A DNA stretch of 64,000 nt from Vibrio sp. 99-70-13A1 (GTDB lineage Bacteria > Pseudomonadota > Gammaproteobacteria > Enterobacterales > Vibrionaceae): positions 1 to 64,000 of the forward strand of contig NZ_VTXD01000014.1 of the NCBI RefSeq assembly GCF_013114625.1, given 5' to 3'. The position numbers and the translations under genes were made by a program. The number at the start of each line of letters is the position of its first letter. Position 1 is the first letter of the stretch. This document shows, piece by piece, positions 59,089 through 64,000 of this stretch. The notes below the pieces were generated by a model. That model was not told the origin of the DNA. It saw only the letters and a list, made by a program, of their open reading frames with translations, and did not search any database.

Positions 59089-60318
59089 ATGGATATCTTA
59101 ACAACAGTAACGGAGTTACGTTACGCACTAGACACTTTTTTCTTCCTCATTTCAGGTGCGCTCGTAATGTGGATGGCAGCTGGTTTTGCAATGCTTGAAG
59201 CTGGTTTGGTTCGTTCAAAAAACACCACTGAAATTTTAACTAAGAACTTTTGTTTATACGCGATTGCTTGTACAACTTTTTTAGTGGTTGGCTACAACAT
59301 CATGTATGTCGATAACGGCGAAGGTGGATGGTTGCCATCATTTGGTACTCTAATTGGTACTCAAGGTGAAGGTGCAGACCACTCATTAGAATCAGACTTC
59401 TTCTTTCAGGTTGTATTCGTAGCTACCGCGATGTCAGTTGTATCTGGTGCAGTTGCTGAGCGTATGAAACTGTGGTCATTCCTTATTTTCTCTGTAGTAC
59501 TGACAGCATTCATTTACCCAATGGAAGGTTACTGGACGTGGGGCGGTGGTTTCCTTGCAGAAGCTGGTTTTAGTGACTTCGCAGGTTCTGGTATCGTGCA
59601 TATGGCAGGTGCATCAGCAGCGTTAGCCGGTGTTCTATTACTGGGTGCTCGTAAAGGTAAATACGGTAAGAAAGGTGAGATCTACCCGATTCCTGGTTCA
59701 AACATGCCACTTGCAACTTTAGGTACATTCATCCTTTGGTTCGGTTGGTTTGGTTTCAACGGTGGTTCTCAACTAATGGTTTCAGACTTTGAGAATGCAA
59801 CGGCTGTAGGTCAAGTATTTCTAAACACGAATGCAGCAGCAGCAGCAGGTGCGATTGCAGCACTATTAGTATGTAAGACAACTTGGGGTAAAGCAGACTT
59901 AACAATGATACTTAACGGCGCGTTAGCTGGCTTGGTTGCTATCACGGCAGACCCTCTATCACCATCGCCTCTATTTGCTGTTGCTATCGGTTCAGTTTCT
60001 GGTGCTCTAGTGGTATTCAGTATCATTGCTCTTGATAAAGTGAAGATTGATGATCCAGTAGGTGCTATCTCTGTACACGGTGTGTGTGGTTTCTTCGGTC
60101 TAATGGCTGTACCGCTTAGCAATGCTGATGCAACATTCGGTGCTCAACTATTCGGTGCTGCAGTAATCTTTGCATGGGTCTTTGGCGCAAGTTTAGTGGT
60201 ATGGGCTATTCTTAAAGCAACAATAGGCATTCGTGTAACAGAAGATGAAGAGTTAGAAGGCATGGATATGCATGACTGTGGCGTAGGTGCTTACCCAGAG
60301 TTTGTATCAGTGAAATAA
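59089..60318 (+). CDS. amtB: Ammonium transporter AmtB
   Basis: Trimeric membrane channel for ammonium. The 409-aa protein has about 11 segments, and the twin pore histidines are His171 (GSGIVHMAGA) and His330 (ISVHGVCGFFG). The conserved GNTI-type TAMSVVSGAVAERMK is present. No cleavable signal peptide is evident, unlike E. coli AmtB. It follows glnK by 27 nt in one operon and ends at a terminator. Confidence 0.96.
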   Translation: MDILTTVTELRYALDTFFFLISGALVMWMAAGFAMLEAGLVRSKNTTEILTKNFCLYAIACTTFLVVGYNIMYVDNGEGGWLPSFGTLIGTQGEGADHSLESDFFFQVVFVATAMSVVSGAVAERMKLWSFLIFSVVLTAFIYPMEGYWTWGGGFLAEAGFSDFAGSGIVHMAGASAALAGVLLLGARKGKYGKKGEIYPIPGSNMPLATLGTFILWFGWFGFNGGSQLMVSDFENATAVGQVFLNTNAAAAAGAIAALLVCKTTWGKADLTMILNGALAGLVAITADPLSPSPLFAVAIGSVSGALVVFSIIALDKVKIDDPVGAISVHGVCGFFGLMAVPLSNADATFGAQLFGAAVIFAWVFGASLVVWAILKATIGIRVTEDEELEGMDMHDCGVGAYPEFVSVK

Positions 60319-60351
60319 ATCATTTACATAGATTTACATTTTAGCCTCTTG

Positions 60352-60378
60352 AAACCTGCTCTGATGAGCAGGTTTTTT
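60352..60378 (+). terminator. Terminator after amtB
   Basis: Ten-bp stem AAACCTGCTC / GAGCAGGTTT with loop TGAT, followed by TTT. Confidence 0.92.
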
Positions 60379-60390
60379 ATCGATTTAACA

Positions 60391-60418
60391 TTGTGTTTAT
60401 ATTGGAGATACATATAAT
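60391..60418 (+). promoter_or_regulatory. Candidate promoter of fbpABC
   Basis: A perfect -10 TATAAT (60413-60418) with a weak -35 TTGTGT (60391-60396) 16 bp upstream. The start would be near 60425, just before the Fur-like box. Confidence 0.5.
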
Positions 60419-60427
60419 AACGCAACT

Positions 60428-60446
60428 GATATAGATTATCATTTCG
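60428..60446. promoter_or_regulatory. Fur-box-like site upstream of fbpA
   Basis: Reads GATATAGATTATCATTTCG, 13 of 19 matches to GATAATGATAATCATTATC. It sits just downstream of the -10 and about 20 bp before the fbpA start. Iron-dependent repression by Fur is inferred and agrees with the encoded function. Confidence 0.55.
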
Positions 60447-60464
60447 ACATAAAGGATTTTACTA

Positions 60465-61478
60465 ATGAAAAAACTGCTAACACTTTCAGCTTTAGCGTGC
60501 AGTGCATTTGCTCCAACAGCGATGGCTGCGGAAGAAGTGAACGTATACTCTTACCGCCAACCTTTCCTTGTTGAACCAATGTTCAAAGAATTCACTAAAG
60601 AAACTGGAATTAAAGTAAACGTTAAGTTTGCTAAAAAAGGTTTAGCAGAAAAATTAGCTCAAGAGGGCGAATACAGCCCGGCAGACGTGGTATTAACTGT
60701 TGATATCAGCCGTCTATCTGAGCTAACTGGAAAAGATTTAGTTCAATCTGTAAACAGCGATGTTCTAGAGAAGAACATTCCAGCTCAGTACCAAGATACT
60801 GACAACGAGTGGTTTGCTCTAACAACCCGTACTCGTAGCGTTTACTCTTCACGTGACCGTGTTGGTCGTCTAGGTGAAGACTTCACGTATGCTGATCTAG
60901 CTAAGCCTGAATTCAAAGGTAAAATCTGTACTCGTAGCGGTAAGCACCCATACAACGTTTCTCTAGTATCTTCTATGATTGCTCATAAAGGCGAAGCAGA
61001 AACTAAAGAGTGGTTAGAAGGCGTAAAAGCAAACTTAGCTCGTAAGCCTCAAGGTAATGACCGTGCACAAGTTAAAGCTATCAAAGAAGGTCTATGTGAC
61101 GTTTCTCTTGGTAACAGCTACTACTTAGGCAAAATGGTTAATGATAAAGAGCAAAAAGCTTGGGCTGACGCTGTTTACATCAACTTCCCTAACCAAGAGA
61201 CTACGGGTACTCACGTAAATATCTCTGGTATGGCAATGGCTAAATTCTCTCCAAACAAAGAAAATGCAGTTAAGCTAATGGAATTCCTATCTGGTAACGT
61301 GGCGCAAGGCATGTACGCAGAAGTAAACTACGAATACCCAGTTAAAGCTGATGTTAAACCTTCTGAGCTAGTTGCTTCTTGGGGTGAATTCAAAGCAGAT
61401 ACGATTTCTCTAGACCAAATTGCAGATCATCATGAAGCCGCAATCAAGCTTCTAGATGAAGTGAAATTTGACCTTTAA
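60465..61478 (+). CDS. fbpA: Ferric iron ABC transporter, periplasmic binding protein
   Basis: The 337-aa protein has a signal peptide of about 21 residues (ending AMA) and a FbpA/transferrin-like fold. The iron-ligating tyrosine pair lies in LGNSYYLGKM and the N-terminal strand is VNVYSYRQPFLVEPMFKEF. It delivers periplasmic Fe3+ to FbpBC. AAAGGA is upstream of the ATG. A hairpin with a T-run follows the gene, which usually makes the binding protein more abundant than the permease. Confidence 0.94.
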   Translation: MKKLLTLSALACSAFAPTAMAAEEVNVYSYRQPFLVEPMFKEFTKETGIKVNVKFAKKGLAEKLAQEGEYSPADVVLTVDISRLSELTGKDLVQSVNSDVLEKNIPAQYQDTDNEWFALTTRTRSVYSSRDRVGRLGEDFTYADLAKPEFKGKICTRSGKHPYNVSLVSSMIAHKGEAETKEWLEGVKANLARKPQGNDRAQVKAIKEGLCDVSLGNSYYLGKMVNDKEQKAWADAVYINFPNQETTGTHVNISGMAMAKFSPNKENAVKLMEFLSGNVAQGMYAEVNYEYPVKADVKPSELVASWGEFKADTISLDQIADHHEAAIKLLDEVKFDL

Positions 61479-61485
61479 TCGGAAC

Positions 61486-61514
61486 TAGGGGTATAACTGT
61501 ACCCCTATTTTTTT
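61486..61514 (+). terminator. Terminator or attenuator between fbpA and fbpB
   Basis: Stem TAGGGGTA / TACCCCTA with a 6-nt loop and T7 after it. It lies 67 nt before fbpB; partial read-through would set the FbpA to FbpBC ratio. Confidence 0.82.
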
Positions 61515-61580
61515 AAAGGGATATGAGATGTATTTGCACACGCATTTATGTGTCATAAAGCCTTGTTGTAAATTGGGCTA

Positions 61581-63206
61581 ATGAAAGAAAAAAACTCTCT
61601 ATTAAAAACCAGTAGTGGAAGCTTTGCTTTACTGCTGGTTTTACCGATCTTAGCGATCTTCTATACTGCCATTGGCGAAACCGATGAAGTGTTCAGTCAT
61701 CTTCTTTCGACCGTCATGCCTACTTACGCTTATAACACCGTGGTGTTAGTGGTTGGTGTAATGGCTTTAACTCTTCTTTTTGGTATTCCAAGTGCGTGGC
61801 TCATGGCGATGTGTCGCCTGCCAAGTGAAAAATGGCTGCAATGGGCTCTGGTTCTTCCATTGGCGATGCCAGGCTACATTATCGGATATATTTTTACTGA
61901 CTGGTTCGATTTTGCTGGACCTATCCAGATATTCCTACGAGATATGACAGGCTGGGGACCCGGGGAGTATTGGTTTCCGGATATCCGAACATTAGCGGGC
62001 GCTACTGTTGTATTGGCTTTAGTCTTATACCCATATGTTTATTTACTGTGTCGTGCAGCATTTATGGAACAAAATGTTTCTTTATTGCAATCTGCTCGAC
62101 TGTTGAAGTGTTCTCCTTGGGAAAGTTTTCGTCGAATATCCTTACCGTTAGTTCGACCGTCCATCGCAGTTGGCTTGTCTCTCGTCGCCATGGAAACCAT
62201 TGGTGATTTTGGTACTGTCAGCTACTTTGCTGTTAATACGCTTACCACCGCAGTTTATGACACTTGGCTTGGTTACTCTAACCTGAATGCCGCTGCTAAA
62301 ATATCCGCAATCATGCTGTTAATTGTTATTTTTTTACTGAGTGCTGAACGTTATAGCCGCAGAAAACAGAAATTATTTCAAAATCAATTTAGCAGTAATG
62401 AAGACTTTCGATATGTCTTAACTGGCTGGAAAAAGTGGTTAGCACTATTCTGGTGTTGGGGGCTTGTCGGTATCGCATTCATTTTACCGCTGATGCAACT
62501 TTGTATTTATTCATATAAATACTTTGCACAAAGTTGGACGACCGAATTTAGAGACTATGCTTTAAATAGTTTATATGTCTCTGTAAGCGCAGCTGTTATC
62601 GGTGTAATCGTCGCTTTAATTGTGAACTTCTATCATCGTGTGAGCCCAAGCAAATTGAGTGCTAGTTTCATGAGGTTCTCATCATTAGGTTATGCCGTGC
62701 CAGGAACAGTGCTTGCGATTGGGGTAATGGTCTCGGTTATTTTCCTTGATCATAAAGTGAATGATGTTGCAAAAGCTATGGAATGGGGCAGACCGGGATT
62801 ACTTTTTTCAGGGTCTATGTTTGCGCTTATCTTTGCTCTTGTGGTGCGCTTTTCTGCTGTGGCTATTGGTAGTATTGAAAGTAGTTTAAGTAAAGTTTCT
62901 CCATCTTTAGATATGGCATCTAAAACGATGGGATGTAATACCAACCAGATGCTATGGAGAGTTCACTTTCCGTTGATCAAACGTGGTGCATTAATCGCGG
63001 CACTTCTAGTGTTTATTGAGTCGATGAAAGAACTCAATGCAGCGCTGTTATTACGACCATTTAATTTTGAAACATTAGCAACCTATGTCTACAACTACGC
63101 ATCTGATGAGCATTTAGAGTTGGCAGCAATGCCTGCAGTATTACTCGTTTTAGTTGGTTTAATCCCTTTAGTCATCGTTAATCGTTCCTTGGAGCAGAAA
63201 CACTAA
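61581..63206 (+). CDS. fbpB: Ferric iron ABC transporter, permease
   Basis: The 541-aa membrane protein carries two fused permease modules of about six segments each. Each has an EAA-type loop: SARLLKCSPWESFRRISLPL in the first half and ASKTMGCNTNQMLWRVHFPL in the second. This two-domain plan is typical of FbpB/SfuB-type iron permeases. No strong ribosome site is seen before the ATG. The stop overlaps the fbpC start by one base (TAATG). Confidence 0.93.
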   Translation: MKEKNSLLKTSSGSFALLLVLPILAIFYTAIGETDEVFSHLLSTVMPTYAYNTVVLVVGVMALTLLFGIPSAWLMAMCRLPSEKWLQWALVLPLAMPGYIIGYIFTDWFDFAGPIQIFLRDMTGWGPGEYWFPDIRTLAGATVVLALVLYPYVYLLCRAAFMEQNVSLLQSARLLKCSPWESFRRISLPLVRPSIAVGLSLVAMETIGDFGTVSYFAVNTLTTAVYDTWLGYSNLNAAAKISAIMLLIVIFLLSAERYSRRKQKLFQNQFSSNEDFRYVLTGWKKWLALFWCWGLVGIAFILPLMQLCIYSYKYFAQSWTTEFRDYALNSLYVSVSAAVIGVIVALIVNFYHRVSPSKLSASFMRFSSLGYAVPGTVLAIGVMVSVIFLDHKVNDVAKAMEWGRPGLLFSGSMFALIFALVVRFSAVAIGSIESSLSKVSPSLDMASKTMGCNTNQMLWRVHFPLIKRGALIAALLVFIESMKELNAALLLRPFNFETLATYVYNYASDEHLELAAMPAVLLVLVGLIPLVIVNRSLEQKH

Positions 63207-64000
63207 TGAGCTGTGCATTATCAATAAAAAATCTGACTTGTCAGTATGAGTCTCAAACAGTTCTAGAATCGTTGTCACTTGAAGTTGAACATGGTGAAAT
63301 TGTTTGTCTGTTAGGTGCAAGTGGTTGCGGTAAAACGACCCTTCTAAAAGCAATTGCAGGGCTATTACCATTAACTAGTGGAGTGATGAACCTTAATTGC
63401 CAAACGATTGATGACGGTAAGCATTGGTTACCACCAGAACAACGTAATATTGGTATGATTTTCCAAGATTATGCGCTTTTTCCGCACTTAACCGTGTTTG
63501 AAAATGTAGCTTTTGGCTTACGAAAAGAAAGTGAGCAATCAAAGAAAGATAAGGTTCAAGAGATGCTTGAGCTTGTTCATCTTGACGGTTTTGGAGATAG
63601 GTACCCGCATCAATTGTCAGGTGGTCAGCAGCAGCGTGTTGCGATTGCTCGGTCACTCGCTTATAAGCCAGACTTACTCTTGTTGGACGAACCGTTTTCA
63701 AATATTGATACTCAAGTTCGTCATGAATTGATTTCTGAAATTCGTAAGATTTTTAAGAAACAAGGTGTGACAGCCATTTTTGTTACTCACAGCCGTGAAG
63801 AAGCATTTGCCTTCGCGGATAAAATGGCAGTAATGAACTATGGTGTGATTGAGCAATATGGTTCGGCGTCAGAGTTGTATTACCAGCCATCCAGTAAATT
63901 TGTCGCTGACTTCCTTGGTGGTGGCAGTTACCTAAAAGCTAAACGAGTTTCAGAGCAAGAGTTCGAAACCGATTTAGGGGTAATAGAGGCAAAACCTCAA
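63206..64000 (+). CDS. fbpC: Ferric iron ABC transporter, ATP-binding protein (partial)
   Basis: Read in frame from the ATG at 63206 to the window edge without a stop, giving at least 265 residues of an expected 340 or so. Walker A is GASGCGKTT (37-45), the Q-loop FQDYALFPHLT, the signature LSGGQQQRVAIARSL and Walker B LLLLDEPFSNID, then VTHSREEA. The regulatory C-terminal domain has just begun at the edge. It completes FbpABC. The gene is cut by the window boundary, not by a mutation. Confidence 0.93.
   Translation, partial: MSCALSIKNLTCQYESQTVLESLSLEVEHGEIVCLLGASGCGKTTLLKAIAGLLPLTSGVMNLNCQTIDDGKHWLPPEQRNIGMIFQDYALFPHLTVFENVAFGLRKESEQSKKDKVQEMLELVHLDGFGDRYPHQLSGGQQQRVAIARSLAYKPDLLLLDEPFSNIDTQVRHELISEIRKIFKKQGVTAIFVTHSREEAFAFADKMAVMNYGVIEQYGSASELYYQPSSKFVADFLGGGSYLKAKRVSEQEFETDLGVIEAKPQ

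Overview
The window reads as ordinary chromosomal DNA of a Vibrio or a very close member of the Vibrionaceae. The strongest evidence is a LuxR/HapR/SmcR-type quorum-sensing master regulator, a Na+-pumping oxaloacetate decarboxylase operon (oadGAB), luxS, and gene order typical of non-cholerae vibrios (pilABCD-nadC-ampD-pdhR-aceEF-lpd-luxR-hpt). Base composition is even and fairly AT-rich. I see no insertion sequence, prophage, integron, CRISPR array, toxin-antitoxin pair or defence island, and no clearly undescribed system. The points worth a second look are regulatory DNA and a few unusual proteins.

Layout. 1-470: three tandem tRNA-Arg(ACG) genes with a terminator. 0.8-4.1 kb: oadGAB. 4.1-8.5 kb: an MDR oxidoreductase, a YqaA-family membrane protein and an M16 protease lipoprotein. 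8.5-11.4 kb: gshA, a lytic-transglycosylase-like lipoprotein and luxS. 11.4-13.7 kb (minus): a CorB/YfjD-type CBS membrane protein and ypjD. 13.8-17.5 kb: ffh, then rpsP-rimM-trmD-rplS. 17.6-20.1 kb (minus): an atypical metallophosphatase lipoprotein with a Pho-box-like site and a heptamer tandem repeat upstream, then yacG. 20.1-27.1 kb (minus): zapD, coaE, pilD, pilC, pilB, pilA, nadC. 27.2-35.4 kb: ampD, pdhR, aceE, aceF, lpd. 35.4-36.9 kb: luxR and hpt, divergent. 37-39.6 kb: can and a SulP anion transporter, divergent. 39.8-41.6 kb: yadGH. 41.6-47.6 kb (minus): the sfsA-dksA-gluQ-pcnB-folK-panB-panC block. 47.7-55 kb: hrpB, mrcB and a patatin/beta-barrel autotransporter. 55.2-58.6 kb: acnB and yacL. 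58.6-60.4 kb: glnK-amtB behind a sigma-54-type promoter. 60.4 kb to the end: fbpABC ferric-iron ABC transporter with a Fur-box-like site; fbpC runs off the window.

How the genes fit together. Several sets act on linked tasks: pyruvate dehydrogenase (aceEF-lpd under pdhR) and aconitase (acnB) in central carbon flow; oxaloacetate decarboxylase turning decarboxylation into a Na+ gradient; the DksA-GluQ-PcnB-FolK-PanBC housekeeping block; SRP (ffh) with ribosome and tRNA maturation genes; type IV pilus assembly (pilABCD); and two quorum-sensing genes, luxS (AI-2 synthesis) and luxR (the response regulator at the end of the cascade), about 25 kb apart. Sites found by eye include two PdhR-type operators 138 bp apart upstream of pdhR, a sigma-70 promoter for luxR with a palindrome in its spacer, a sigma-54 site for glnK, a Fur-like site for fbpA and a Pho-like box for the phosphatase. 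All of these are sequence matches only, none tested.
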